NCBI GenBank assembly: GCA_027489915.1
Contig: JAIXZB010000064.1
Coordinates: 1 to 10,983 of the forward strand
Length of the DNA: 10,983 bases
Reading direction: 5' to 3'
Source: Rickettsiales bacterium
Lineage (GTDB): Bacteria; Pseudomonadota; Alphaproteobacteria; Rickettsiales; UBA3002
Under the pieces are notes generated by a model. It did not search any database. It was given only the letters and a program-made list of their open reading frames with translations, and was not told the origin of the DNA. Shown piece by piece: positions 1 to 6,641 of this stretch (positions are counted from its first letter, which is position 1; every line of letters begins with the position of its first letter). The translations under genes were made by a program, and so were the position numbers.

Positions 1-1191
1 ATGGCTAAGGAAAAGTTTGAACGGACGAAACCGCATTGTAACATTGGGACGATTGGTCACGTGGATCATGGCAAGACGTCGTTGACGGCTGCGATTACGA
101 AGGTGTTGGCGGAGAAGGGTCAGGCGACGTATAAGGCGTATGACTCGATTGATGCGGCACCTGAGGAGAAAGCGCGTGGTATTACCATTTCGACCGCGCA
201 CGTTGAATACGAGACCGATAAGCGCCACTATGCGCATGTGGATTGCCCAGGACACGCGGATTATGTGAAGAACATGATCACCGGTGCAGCGCAGATGGAT
301 GGCGCTATTCTGGTGGTGTCGGCGGCTGACGGCCCAATGCCACAAACCCGCGAGCATATTCTGCTTGCACGTCAGGTAGGTGTACCTGCGATTGTGGTGT
401 TCTTGAACAAGTGCGACATGGTGGAAGATGCCGAGTTGCTTGAGCTTGTTGAGATGGAAGTGCGTGAGCTCCTTTCGAAATACAACTTCCCAGGCGATAC
501 GATTCCTATCATCCACGGTTCGGCACTTGCTGCACTGGATGGCAGCAACCCAACCCTTGGCAAAGAAGCGATTCTGAAGCTGATGGATGCGGTGGATGCA
601 TCGATTCCGCAGCCTGAGCGTACGCTGGATCGTCCGTTCCTGATGCCGGTTGAGGACGTGTTCTCGATTTCGGGTCGTGGTACGGTGGTTACAGGCCGCG
701 TGGAGCAAGGTATTGTGAAGGTCGGCGAAGAGATTGAAATCGTGGGTCTGAAAGACACCGTGAAAACCACCTGCACGGGTGTGGAGATGTTCCGCAAACT
801 GCTCGATCAGGGTCAGGCGGGTGATAACGTGGGCATTCTGCTGCGTGGCACCAAGCGTGAAGATGTGGAGCGTGGTCAGGTTCTGGCGAAGCCCGGCAGC
901 ATTACGCCGCACACCAAGTTCGAAGCTGAGGCGTACGTACTCACCAAGGACGAAGGTGGCCGTCATACCCCATTCTTCACCAACTACCGCCCACAGTTTT
1001 ACTTCCGCACGACGGACGTGACGGGCATGGTGCAACTGCCAGAAGGCGTTGAGATGGTGATGCCAGGTGACAACATCAAGATGAGCATCGAGCTGATTGC
1101 TCCTATCGCGATGGACCAAGGCTTACGTTTTGCTATCCGTGAAGGTGGCAGAACCGTGGGTGCTGGTGTTGTGGCGAAGGTGATTCAGTAG
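1..1191 (+). CDS. tuf: Translation elongation factor Tu (EF-Tu)
   Basis: EF-Tu is the GTPase that carries aminoacyl-tRNA to the ribosomal A site in the cytoplasm. The 396-residue product is full length (the E. coli protein is 394). All GTPase motifs are visible: the P-loop GHVDHGKT at residues 19-26, switch I RGITIST at 60-66 or so, DCPGH at 81-85 with the catalytic histidine at 85, NKCD at 136-139 and the SAL motif near 174-176. Domains 2 and 3 follow and end in GAGVVAKVIQ. The start is the first base of the window, so its ribosome binding site cannot be seen. It sits 51 bases upstream of rpsJ on the same strand, the usual str-to-S10 junction. Alphaproteobacteria often have a second tuf copy elsewhere; this window cannot say. 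All six Thr codons in the first 60 codons are acg, whereas acc dominates later. Confidence 0.99.
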   Translation: MAKEKFERTKPHCNIGTIGHVDHGKTSLTAAITKVLAEKGQATYKAYDSIDAAPEEKARGITISTAHVEYETDKRHYAHVDCPGHADYVKNMITGAAQMDGAILVVSAADGPMPQTREHILLARQVGVPAIVVFLNKCDMVEDAELLELVEMEVRELLSKYNFPGDTIPIIHGSALAALDGSNPTLGKEAILKLMDAVDASIPQPERTLDRPFLMPVEDVFSISGRGTVVTGRVEQGIVKVGEEIEIVGLKDTVKTTCTGVEMFRKLLDQGQAGDNVGILLRGTKREDVERGQVLAKPGSITPHTKFEAEAYVLTKDEGGRHTPFFTNYRPQFYFRTTDVTGMVQLPEGVEMVMPGDNIKMSIELIAPIAMDQGLRFAIREGGRTVGAGVVAKVIQ

Positions 1192-1201
1192 GGATTGGAG
1201 T

Positions 1202-1219
1202 CTGGGTCTTCGGATTCAG
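1202..1219 (+). promoter_or_regulatory. UUCG-tetraloop hairpin in the tuf-rpsJ gap
   Basis: Bases 1202-1208 (CTGGGTC) can pair with 1213-1219 (GATTCAG) around the loop TTCG at 1209-1212. This gives seven consecutive pairs, two of them G-U wobbles, closed by a C-G pair. The C(UUCG)G cap is one of the most stable RNA tetraloops known. The hairpin ends 23 bases before the rpsJ start and lies outside coding sequence. It is followed by GGTTAAAAAAG rather than a T run, so it is not a rho-independent terminator for plus-strand transcripts. A role in mRNA processing, protection of a 3' end, or control of rpsJ translation is possible, but this is inference. Confidence 0.5.
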
Positions 1220-1230
1220 GGTTAAAAAAG

Positions 1231-1235
1231 AAGGA
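1231..1235 (+). promoter_or_regulatory. Ribosome binding site that fixes the rpsJ start
   Basis: AAGGA lies 7 bases before the ATG at 1243, ideal spacing. The frame stays open upstream to a TTG at 1195, which would add 16 residues, but that codon sits only three bases past the tuf stop, has no comparable site and would encode a segment unknown in S10. The ATG at 1243 is therefore the better start. Confidence 0.85.
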
Positions 1236-1242
1236 AAAAGTT

Positions 1243-1560
1243 ATGAGTCAGAAATTTCGTATTCGATTGCAGGCTTATGATCATGCGGTGCTTGATCACT
1301 CGGCCAAGGAAATCGTTAACACTGCGAAACGTACTGGTGCGCAAGTGCGTGGTCCTGTGCCACTGCCACGCCGCATTGAGCGTTTTACGGTGAACCGTTC
1401 GCCGCACATCGATAAGAAATCGCGTGAGCAATTCGAAATTCGTACGCACAAGCGTTTGATCGACATCGTCGAATCTACGCCGCAGACGATTGATGCGCTT
1501 GGCAAGCTCGACCTCGCCGCAGGCGTGGAAGTGGATATTACTGTTTTGAAATCAGCGTAA
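1243..1560 (+). CDS. rpsJ: 30S ribosomal protein S10 (also NusE)
   Basis: S10 is a protein of the 30S head. As NusE it also joins the NusB-containing antitermination complex and contacts NusG. The product has 105 residues from the ATG at 1243, matching the family's 102-105. Diagnostic blocks are EIVNTAKRTGAQVRGPVPLP, FTVNRSPHIDKKSREQFEIR and the ending LDLAAGVEVDITV. It is the first gene of the S10 cluster and lies 25 bases ahead of rplC. Unlike several neighbours it has no low-complexity tail; only a short KSA follows the usual end. The nearest upstream element is the hairpin at 1202-1219. In E. coli the leader ahead of rpsJ is the site of L4 autoregulation, but the 51-base gap here is much shorter than that leader, so the same mechanism is not evident. 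Confidence 0.98.
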   Translation: MSQKFRIRLQAYDHAVLDHSAKEIVNTAKRTGAQVRGPVPLPRRIERFTVNRSPHIDKKSREQFEIRTHKRLIDIVESTPQTIDALGKLDLAAGVEVDITVLKSA

Positions 1561-1585
1561 GGGCTGGAGCGTAGGAGATTAGATT

Positions 1586-2323
1586 ATGCGTACCGGAGTG
1601 ATCGCACAGAAGCTTGGAATGACCCGCGTGTTTGACGAATTTGGTCAACACATACCGGTGACTGTTTTGCAGCTTGATAATGTGCAAGTGGTGGCTTCTC
1701 GCACCAAAGAGAAAAACGGCTATAGTGCTGTGCAGCTTGGATTTGGTAAGGCCAAAGCAAAGCGTGTCGCTAAAGCACAAAAGGCTATGTATGCGAAGGC
1801 AAAAATTGAGCCTAAGAAACTGCTGGTTGAATTCCGTGTGGCTGATGATGCTGTGCTGGAAGTAGGCCAGGAAGTGCGCTCGAACCATTATGTGGTGGGC
1901 CAGTATGTGGATGTGGCTGCACAATCCAAAGGCAAGGGGTTTGCTGGTGTTATGAAACGCTGGAACTTTGCTGGTTTGGAAGCAACGCACGGTGTATCGG
2001 TTTCGCACCGTTCACACGGTTCGACTGGTCAGCGCCAAGATCCAGGTAAAGTATTCAAGGGCAAGAAAATGGCCGGTCACCTTGGTGACAAGCGCATCAC
2101 GATTCAGAACCTTGAAGTGGTAAAAATTGATGAAGCACGTAATCTCGTGATGGTGAGAGGCGCTGTTCCCGGCGTTGATAACGCACTCGTTGAGATTCGC
2201 GATGCTGAAAAACGTGCCCGTCCTGCTGCAGCGCCTTATCCGGCGGTGAAGCTAGAGAAGGCCGCAGCTAAAGTGGAAGCGCCCGCCTCCGATGCGGCTG
2301 CAACCGAAGAAGCAGGAGCATAG
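1586..2323 (+). CDS. rplC: 50S ribosomal protein L3, with a C-terminal Ala/Lys/Pro tail
   Basis: L3 binds 23S rRNA early in 50S assembly and reaches toward the peptidyl transferase centre with a long loop. The 245-residue product begins MRTGVIAQKLGMTRVFDEFG. The loop block ATHGVSVSHRSHGSTGQRQD at residues 133-152 includes the GQRQ segment that matches the region where E. coli L3 is methylated on Gln150 by PrmB. The E. coli protein is 209 residues. The core here ends near 205, and the remaining 40 or so residues are a low-complexity Ala/Pro/Lys/Glu tail that turns acidic at its end (ATEEAGA). The ribosome binding site TAGGAGAT is at 1572-1579. rplD starts only 2 bases after the stop, so translation is probably coupled. 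Confidence 0.98.
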   Translation: MRTGVIAQKLGMTRVFDEFGQHIPVTVLQLDNVQVVASRTKEKNGYSAVQLGFGKAKAKRVAKAQKAMYAKAKIEPKKLLVEFRVADDAVLEVGQEVRSNHYVVGQYVDVAAQSKGKGFAGVMKRWNFAGLEATHGVSVSHRSHGSTGQRQDPGKVFKGKKMAGHLGDKRITIQNLEVVKIDEARNLVMVRGAVPGVDNALVEIRDAEKRARPAAAPYPAVKLEKAAAKVEAPASDAAATEEAGA

Positions 2324-2325
2324 TC

Positions 2326-3057
2326 ATGAAAGCGAATGTAGTTACACTTGAGAACAAGGCTGCTGGTGAAATCGAATTGAATGATGCGATTTTTGGCGTT
2401 GAGCCGCGTGCAGATATTTTGCACCGCGTGGTGGAATACCAGCGTGCGAAGGCACGTGCTGGTACGCACAAAACCAAAACCCGTTCGGAAGTTTCGGGCA
2501 CTGGCAAAAAGCCGTTCAAGCAAAAAGGTACGGGTAATGCACGTCAGGGAACGCTGCGTGGGCCACACCAAGAAGGCGGTGGACGTGCACATGGCCCAGT
2601 AGTGCGCTCGCATGCTGTAAGCTTGAACAAAAAGATTCGTGCGTTGGGTTTGAAAATGGCGCTTTCTTCGAAACAGAAAGAAGGTTCGCTTTTCATTCTG
2701 GATGTAAGTGCGCTTAAAGATGCTAAAACCAAAAACATTGCAGCGCGTTTTGAAGCGATGGGTTTAACCAAGCCACTTATCATTGACACGACGGATGCAA
2801 ACCAAGGGTTTGGTGTGGTGGTGCGTAACGTGAAGAACGTGAACATCCTGCCAACCCAAGGTGCAAACGTGTATGACATTCTGCGTCACAAGCAGCTTGT
2901 GATTACCAAGGATGCAGTGAAGCTGCTTGAAGCACGCTTTGCTGAAAAACCAAAAGCAATTAAAGCCAAGGTTGAGAAGAAACCCGCCGCAAAATCGAAG
3001 GTTCTGAAGGCTGCTAAGAAAGCAACCGCCAAGAAGCCTGCGAAAGTAAAGGCGTAA
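2326..3057 (+). CDS. rplD: 50S ribosomal protein L4, with a C-terminal Lys/Ala tail
   Basis: L4 is an early 50S assembly protein whose extended loop lines the peptide exit tunnel with L22. In E. coli it also represses its own operon. The 243-residue product carries the tunnel loop KKPFKQKGTGNARQGTLRGP at about 61-80 and the GGGRAHGPVVRSH block at 84-96. The core ends at about residue 205 (LLEARF), close to the 201 residues of E. coli L4. Residues 206-243 are an added tail almost wholly of Lys and Ala with a few Pro, Val and Ser. Its ribosome binding site AGGAG (2314-2318) lies inside the end of rplC. The tail is followed after 10 bases by rplW, which itself begins with a Lys/Ala segment, so a low-complexity tract spans the junction. 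Confidence 0.98.
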   Translation: MKANVVTLENKAAGEIELNDAIFGVEPRADILHRVVEYQRAKARAGTHKTKTRSEVSGTGKKPFKQKGTGNARQGTLRGPHQEGGGRAHGPVVRSHAVSLNKKIRALGLKMALSSKQKEGSLFILDVSALKDAKTKNIAARFEAMGLTKPLIIDTTDANQGFGVVVRNVKNVNILPTQGANVYDILRHKQLVITKDAVKLLEARFAEKPKAIKAKVEKKPAAKSKVLKAAKKATAKKPAKVKA

Positions 3058-3067
3058 GGAGAGAGCC

Positions 3068-3463
3068 ATGACAGCAGCAGCCAAAGAGAAAAAGCCTGCC
3101 AAAAAAGCGGCAGCGCCAAAGAAAGAAAAGAAAGCCGTTGAAGGTGTGAAGAAATCAGGAAAGCTGATTGCAGACTCACGTCTATACAGCGTGCTTGAGC
3201 GCCCAGTGGTGACGGAGAAATCTTCGGCACTTTCAGAGCACAATAAAGTGGTGTTTCGCGTAAGCGCTACTGCTGACAAGGTCCAGATTAAGGCCGCTGT
3301 CGAGCAAATTTTCGGGGTGAAGGTGGTGAAAGTGAACACCATTAACATCGAAGGTAAAACCAAACGCTTCCGTGGTAATCTCGGAAAACGTTCAGACATC
3401 CGCAAGGCTGTCGTGACGCTCGCTAAAGGCGAGTCGATCGATCTTGCTGCTGGCGCACGCTAA
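3068..3463 (+). CDS. rplW: 50S ribosomal protein L23, with an N-terminal Lys/Ala extension
   Basis: L23 sits at the peptide exit of the 50S subunit and is the docking point for trigger factor and the signal recognition particle. The 131-residue product has a core from about residue 38 (RLYSVLERPVVTEKSS) that matches the family. Glu50 in the VTEKSS segment aligns with E. coli Glu18, the key docking residue. VNTINIEGKTKRF and LGKRSDIRKAVVTLAKG follow. Residues 1-35 are an extra Lys/Ala/Pro/Glu segment absent from the 100-residue E. coli protein. The ATG at 3068 is chosen because a strong AAGGAGAG site overlaps the rplD stop just upstream. A GTG at 3146 would give a conventional length but has a poorer upstream sequence. 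Confidence 0.97.
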   Translation: MTAAAKEKKPAKKAAAPKKEKKAVEGVKKSGKLIADSRLYSVLERPVVTEKSSALSEHNKVVFRVSATADKVQIKAAVEQIFGVKVVKVNTINIEGKTKRFRGNLGKRSDIRKAVVTLAKGESIDLAAGAR

Positions 3464-3485
3464 CAGGACTTAGGGGAGACGCCCA

Positions 3486-4328
3486 ATGGCACTGAAACAT
3501 TATAAACCAAATACACCCGGCCAACGCCAGCTTGTGTTGATTGACCGTGCTGACCTTTACAAAGGTAAGCCCGAGAAAACACTGACTGAGGCGAAGAATA
3601 AAACCGGTGGTCGTAACAACATGGGTCGCATTACCTCGTTCCAACGTGGTGGTGGGCACAAGCAGAAATACCGCTTGGTAGATTTCAAGCGTCGTAAATA
3701 TGATATGGCTGCGACTGTGGAGCGTATTGAATACGATCCAAACCGTTCGTCGTTCATTGCGCTGATTAAATATGCGGATGGTGAGTTGAGCTATATTCTT
3801 GCGCCGCAGCGCTTGAAAGCTGGTGATTCGGTGGTTTCAGGCGAGCGCGTGGATATCAAGCCCGGCAACGCAATGCCACTCAAGAACATTCCGATTGGAA
3901 CGATCATCCACAACATTGAAATGAAGCCCGGCAAAGGTGGCCAAATGGCCCGCGCTGCTGGTGCGTATGTTCAGTTGGTGGGTAAAGATTCGGGCTATGC
4001 GCAGCTTAAATTGCGTTCGGGCGAATTGCGTATGGTGCCAGGTACTTGCATGGCGACCATTGGCGCAGTGAGCAACCCAGATCACCAGAACGAAGTGATT
4101 GGTAAGGCGGGACGTAACCGTTGGAAGGGCATTAAGCCATGTGTACGCGGTGTGGCGATGAACCCTGTTGATCACCCACATGGTGGTGGTGAAGGTAAAA
4201 CATCGGGTGGTCGTAACCCTGTTACACCTTGGGGCAAACCAACCAAAGGCAAGAAAACACGCTCGCCGAAGAAAAAGAATAAACTCATCATTCGCACTCG
4301 CCATCAGGCGAAGGGCAAACAGAAGTAG
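3486..4328 (+). CDS. rplB: 50S ribosomal protein L2
   Basis: L2 is one of the largest and most conserved 50S proteins. It binds domain IV of 23S rRNA and is needed for subunit joining and peptidyl transferase activity. The 280-residue product is near the usual 273-279. It shows GGRNNMGRITSFQRGGGHKQ at 41-60 and the hallmark MNPVDHPHGGGEGKTSGGRN at 225-244. His230 corresponds to E. coli His229, the residue implicated in activity. The C-terminus is the normal basic tail (KGKKTRSPKKKNKLIIRTR), not an added extension. The ribosome binding site AGGGGAG is at 3472-3478, 7 bases before the ATG. It lies between rplW (22-base gap) and rpsS (14-base gap), the conserved order. Confidence 0.99.
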   Translation: MALKHYKPNTPGQRQLVLIDRADLYKGKPEKTLTEAKNKTGGRNNMGRITSFQRGGGHKQKYRLVDFKRRKYDMAATVERIEYDPNRSSFIALIKYADGELSYILAPQRLKAGDSVVSGERVDIKPGNAMPLKNIPIGTIIHNIEMKPGKGGQMARAAGAYVQLVGKDSGYAQLKLRSGELRMVPGTCMATIGAVSNPDHQNEVIGKAGRNRWKGIKPCVRGVAMNPVDHPHGGGEGKTSGGRNPVTPWGKPTKGKKTRSPKKKNKLIIRTRHQAKGKQK

Positions 4329-4342
4329 GATAAGAGGACATT

Positions 4343-4621
4343 ATGGCACGTTCAGTTTGGAAAGGCCCGTTCGTTGATGGTTATCTGCTTAAGAAGGCAG
4401 AAGCTTCACGCGCGAGCACCCGCAACCAAATCATTCAGATATGGTCACGTCGTTCGACCATCCTGCCACAATTTGTGGGCTTGACGTTTGGTGTATATAA
4501 CGGCAAGAAGCACATCCCCGTGATTGTGACGGAAGAGATGATTGGCCATAAATTCGGCGAGTTCGCTCCTACCCGTGAGTTCAAGGGCCATGGTGGCGAC
4601 AAAAAAGTCGTGAAGAAATAG
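4343..4621 (+). CDS. rpsS: 30S ribosomal protein S19
   Basis: S19 lies in the 30S head with S13, near the A-site tRNA and subunit bridges. The 92-residue product is exactly the usual length. It shows the N-terminal SVWKGPFVDGYLLKK at 4-18, WSRRSTILPQFVG at 34-46, and the signature IGHKFGEFAPTREFKGHGGD at about 67-86, ending in a short Lys-rich tail. The ribosome binding site AAGAGGA is at 4332-4338, with 4 bases to the ATG. Nothing about it is unusual for the family. Confidence 0.99.
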   Translation: MARSVWKGPFVDGYLLKKAEASRASTRNQIIQIWSRRSTILPQFVGLTFGVYNGKKHIPVIVTEEMIGHKFGEFAPTREFKGHGGDKKVVKK

Positions 4622-4631
4622 GGGCTAGCAT

Positions 4632-5009
4632 ATGAGCAAAACACAGCATAAACGTGTTCTTTCGGACACCGAGGCAAAGGTGGAGTTGAAAAACCTCCGC
4701 ACCAGCCCCATCAAGTTGAATCTGGTGGCGCAGACCATCCGTGGTATGAAAGTGCAAGCGGCGCTGACGCAGCTTCAATTCAGCCGCAAGCGCATTGCGC
4801 AGGATGTGAAAAAAGCGCTGCAGTCGGCGATTGCTAACGCAGAAAATAACCACAATCTGAACGTAGATGCGCTTGTGGTGAAAGAAGCGTGGGTGGGCAA
4901 GAGCATGGTGCTCAAGCGCTTCCATACACGTGGTCGTGGCAAAGGCGCGCAAGTGCTCAAGCCGTATTCGCATCTTACCATTATCGTTCGTGAAGCAGAG
5001 GAAGCATAG
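4632..5009 (+). CDS. rplV: 50S ribosomal protein L22
   Basis: L22 binds 23S rRNA and extends a beta hairpin into the peptide exit tunnel opposite L4. The 125-residue product is somewhat longer than E. coli L22 (110), mainly because of about 15 residues before the conserved start of the fold. The core has LRTSPIKLNLVAQTIRGMKV at about 22-41 and NAENNHNLNVDALVVKEAWV at 69-88. The tunnel hairpin lies around 88-107 (FHTRGRGKGAQ), then KPYSHLTIIV. The ribosome binding site is the AGGGG formed with the rpsS stop, 7-8 bases before the ATG. rpsC begins 2 bases after its stop, suggesting coupled translation. Confidence 0.98.
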   Translation: MSKTQHKRVLSDTEAKVELKNLRTSPIKLNLVAQTIRGMKVQAALTQLQFSRKRIAQDVKKALQSAIANAENNHNLNVDALVVKEAWVGKSMVLKRFHTRGRGKGAQVLKPYSHLTIIVREAEEA

Positions 5010-5011
5010 TT

Positions 5012-5695
5012 ATGGGTCAGAAGGTTAATCCAATCAGTTTCCGCCTCGGCATTAACAAAACGTGGGATTCACGTTGGTTTGCTGATGGTGCAGATTATGC
5101 AGACAGGCTGCACGAAGATTTGCGCATCCGTAAGTACCTCAAGAAAAAAATGGGTGCTGCAGGGATTGCGAAAATCCTTATTGAACGCCCGAACAAAAAA
5201 GCGATCATCTCGATTCATACTGCGCGTCCTGGTGTGGTGATTGGTAAAAAAGGTGCGGATATTGAGAAAATCAAAAAAGAGCTTTCCGAGCTGACCAAGG
5301 ACGAAGTGCAGCTCAATATTGTGGAAGTGCGTAAGCCTGAGCTTGATTCGACGCTTATTGCAGAGTCGATTGCACAGCAGCTTGAGCGCCGTGTGACTTT
5401 CCGCCGTGCAATGAAACGTGCCGTGCAATCGTGCATGCGTATGGGTGCTGAAGGCATTCGTATAAACGTGTCGGGACGCCTTGGTGGTGCTGAGATTGCG
5501 CGCATGGAATGGTACCGCGAAGGACGGGTGCCACTTCATACCTTGCGTGCGGATGTGGATTATGGTATTGCCAGCGGCCTTACCACGTACGGCATTATTG
5601 GCGTAAAAGTGTGGGTATTCAAGGGAGAAATCCTTGAGGATCAAGATGTTAACCGTTCGCAGCCGCAAGGTGTGCCGTTCAGTCAAGCATCGTAG
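5012..5695 (+). CDS. rpsC: 30S ribosomal protein S3
   Basis: S3 sits at the mRNA entry channel of the 30S subunit and contributes to mRNA unwinding together with S4 and S5. The 227-residue product starts MGQKVNPISFRLGINKTWDS, the classic opening. A type II KH domain follows with the RNA-contacting loop IGKKG at 77-81. The C-terminal domain contains RRAMKRAVQSCMRMGAEGIR from 131 and SGRLGGAEIARMEWYREGRV at 154-173. Length is typical (206-240). The ribosome binding site AGAGGA (4997-5002) lies within the end of rplV. A 47-base AT-rich gap, the longest within the S10 cluster, separates it from rplP. A run of seven A residues near 5145 in the KKKM segment is normal Lys coding. Confidence 0.99.
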   Translation: MGQKVNPISFRLGINKTWDSRWFADGADYADRLHEDLRIRKYLKKKMGAAGIAKILIERPNKKAIISIHTARPGVVIGKKGADIEKIKKELSELTKDEVQLNIVEVRKPELDSTLIAESIAQQLERRVTFRRAMKRAVQSCMRMGAEGIRINVSGRLGGAEIARMEWYREGRVPLHTLRADVDYGIASGLTTYGIIGVKVWVFKGEILEDQDVNRSQPQGVPFSQAS

Positions 5696-5742
5696 TTGTT
5701 TTGGCTTAAGTTGTTGAAAAAGAATAGTAAAAGAGAATTGTT
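5696..5742 (+). other. AT-rich gap between rpsC and rplP
   Basis: These 47 bases are about one quarter G+C by my count, clearly lower than the genes around them, and are almost free of C on the plus strand. They contain TTG-rich and A-rich runs and a weak site (AAGAG near 5730-5735) before rplP. I could not fit a -35/-10 pair with proper spacing and see no stem-loop followed by T residues. It may be simply spacer, or hold an internal promoter or processing site. Confidence 0.4.
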
Positions 5743-6156
5743 ATGATGCAGCCAAAAAAGACCAAGTATCGTAAGGCCCATAAAGGCCGGATACATGGCA
5801 ATGCTAAAGGTGGTTTTACCATTGATTTCGGCCAGTTTGGCTTGAAGGCAATGGAGCCAGAACGTATTACTGCGCGCCAAATTGAAGCTGCGCGCCGTGC
5901 GATTGCACGCCATGTGAAGCGTGTGGGTCGTATGTGGATCCGCGTATTTCCGGATGTGCCTGTGACCAAAAAGCCTGCAGAAGTGCGCATGGGCTCGGGT
6001 AAAGGTTCGGTGGAATTGTGGGTGGCACGTGTGAAGCCAGGCCGCATTCTGTTTGAGATTGATGGTGTGCCAGAGCAGCTCGCTCGTGAGGCGTTTGAAC
6101 GCGCTTCGGCGAAGCTGCCTATCAAGACAAAATTCGTTGCACGTATCGATGCATAA
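5743..6156 (+). CDS. rplP: 50S ribosomal protein L16
   Basis: L16 joins late in 50S assembly, organising the A-site tRNA binding region near the peptidyl transferase centre. The 137-residue product has the usual length. It begins MMQPKKTKYRKAHKGRIHG; the family usually begins M-L-x-P-K, so the first of two consecutive ATG codons (5743) is preferred over 5746. Arg82, just before MGSGKGSVELWVA (83-95), aligns with the E. coli arginine 81 that is hydroxylated in some bacteria. The block DGVPEQLAREAFERASAKLP at 107-126 is also diagnostic. The upstream ribosome binding site is weak (AAAAGAGAA), unlike most of its neighbours, and the preceding gap is long and AT-rich. Confidence 0.98.
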   Translation: MMQPKKTKYRKAHKGRIHGNAKGGFTIDFGQFGLKAMEPERITARQIEAARRAIARHVKRVGRMWIRVFPDVPVTKKPAEVRMGSGKGSVELWVARVKPGRILFEIDGVPEQLAREAFERASAKLPIKTKFVARIDA

Positions 6157-6165
6157 GAGGGTGAT

Positions 6166-6360
6166 ATGAAACAAGATGAACTGATGGGCAAAACCCAAGA
6201 CGAGTTGAAAGAAATGATCGGTTACCTGAGAAAGGAACTGCTCAACCTGCGCTTTCAGAAAGCAAGCGGTGAGCTTTCCAATACCACGCGTTTTGCGCAA
6301 GTGCGCAAGAATATCGCGCGGATTCAGACGTTCATGAATTCACCTAAGTCCGTCGCGTAA
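6166..6360 (+). CDS. rpmC: 50S ribosomal protein L29
   Basis: L29 is a small helical-hairpin protein beside L23 at the peptide exit. The 64-residue product matches the 60-70 usual for the family. It has an N-terminal helix (KTQDELKEMIGYLRKELLNL), the family signature LRFQKASGELSNTTRFAQVR at about 28-47, and a second helix RKNIARIQT. The ribosome binding site GAGGGTGAT fills the 9-base gap after the rplP stop. An ATG at codon 7 is an unlikely alternative start because the site is better placed for 6166. Confidence 0.97.
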   Translation: MKQDELMGKTQDELKEMIGYLRKELLNLRFQKASGELSNTTRFAQVRKNIARIQTFMNSPKSVA

Positions 6361-6378
6361 AGAAGAAGGAAAAAAGAC

Positions 6379-6630
6379 ATGCCAAAACGCGTATTACAAG
6401 GCACCGTGGTTAGCGATAAATGCGACAAGACTGTAACGGTCAAAGTTGAGCGTAAGATTCGTCACCCGTTGTATAACAAAATTATCCGTCGTAGCAAAAA
6501 ATATGCGGCGCATGATGAAACCAATAGCTGCAAGCTGGGTGATGTGGTTCGCATCATCGAGTCGAAGCCTATCTCGAAGTCCAAACGTTGGGCTGTATCT
6601 GAGAAGGTTTCTGAAGCTGCGAATGTGTAG
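6379..6630 (+). CDS. rpsQ: 30S ribosomal protein S17
   Basis: S17 is an OB-fold primary binder of 16S rRNA, important early in 30S assembly. The 83-residue product is standard length. It opens MPKRVLQGTVVSDKCDKTVT and contains HPLYNKIIRRSKKYAAHDET at about 29-48, then the signature GDVVRIIESKPISKSKRWAV. It is the last gene of the classical S10 operon. The ribosome binding site AAGAAGGA lies in the 18-base gap before it. No terminator is visible in the 11 bases before rplN, so the S10 and spc clusters are likely co-transcribed here. Confidence 0.98.
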   Translation: MPKRVLQGTVVSDKCDKTVTVKVERKIRHPLYNKIIRRSKKYAAHDETNSCKLGDVVRIIESKPISKSKRWAVSEKVSEAANV

Positions 6631-6641
6631 GGAGTAGCACC

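Noticed and set aside
1195..1242. Upstream TTG extension of rpsJ by 16 residues
   Set aside because: No ribosome binding site at suitable spacing, it overlaps the hairpin, and the ATG at 1243 gives the conserved S10 length with a good AAGGA site.
1192..1242. Rho-independent terminator after tuf
   Set aside because: The hairpin is followed by an A-rich rather than T-rich stretch on the plus strand, so it lacks the required U tract.
2764..3405. 213-codon minus-strand frame, partly hydrophobic, opposite rplD/rplW
   Set aside because: The apparent Phe/Leu/Ala membrane-like segment is the complement of Lys/Ala codons in the L4 tail and L23 head; it spans two real genes and has no supported start site.
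5069..5686. 205-codon minus-strand open frame opposite rpsC
   Set aside because: It lies wholly within a highly conserved S3 gene, has a His/Thr/Arg-rich composition typical of antisense shadows and no recognisable domain.
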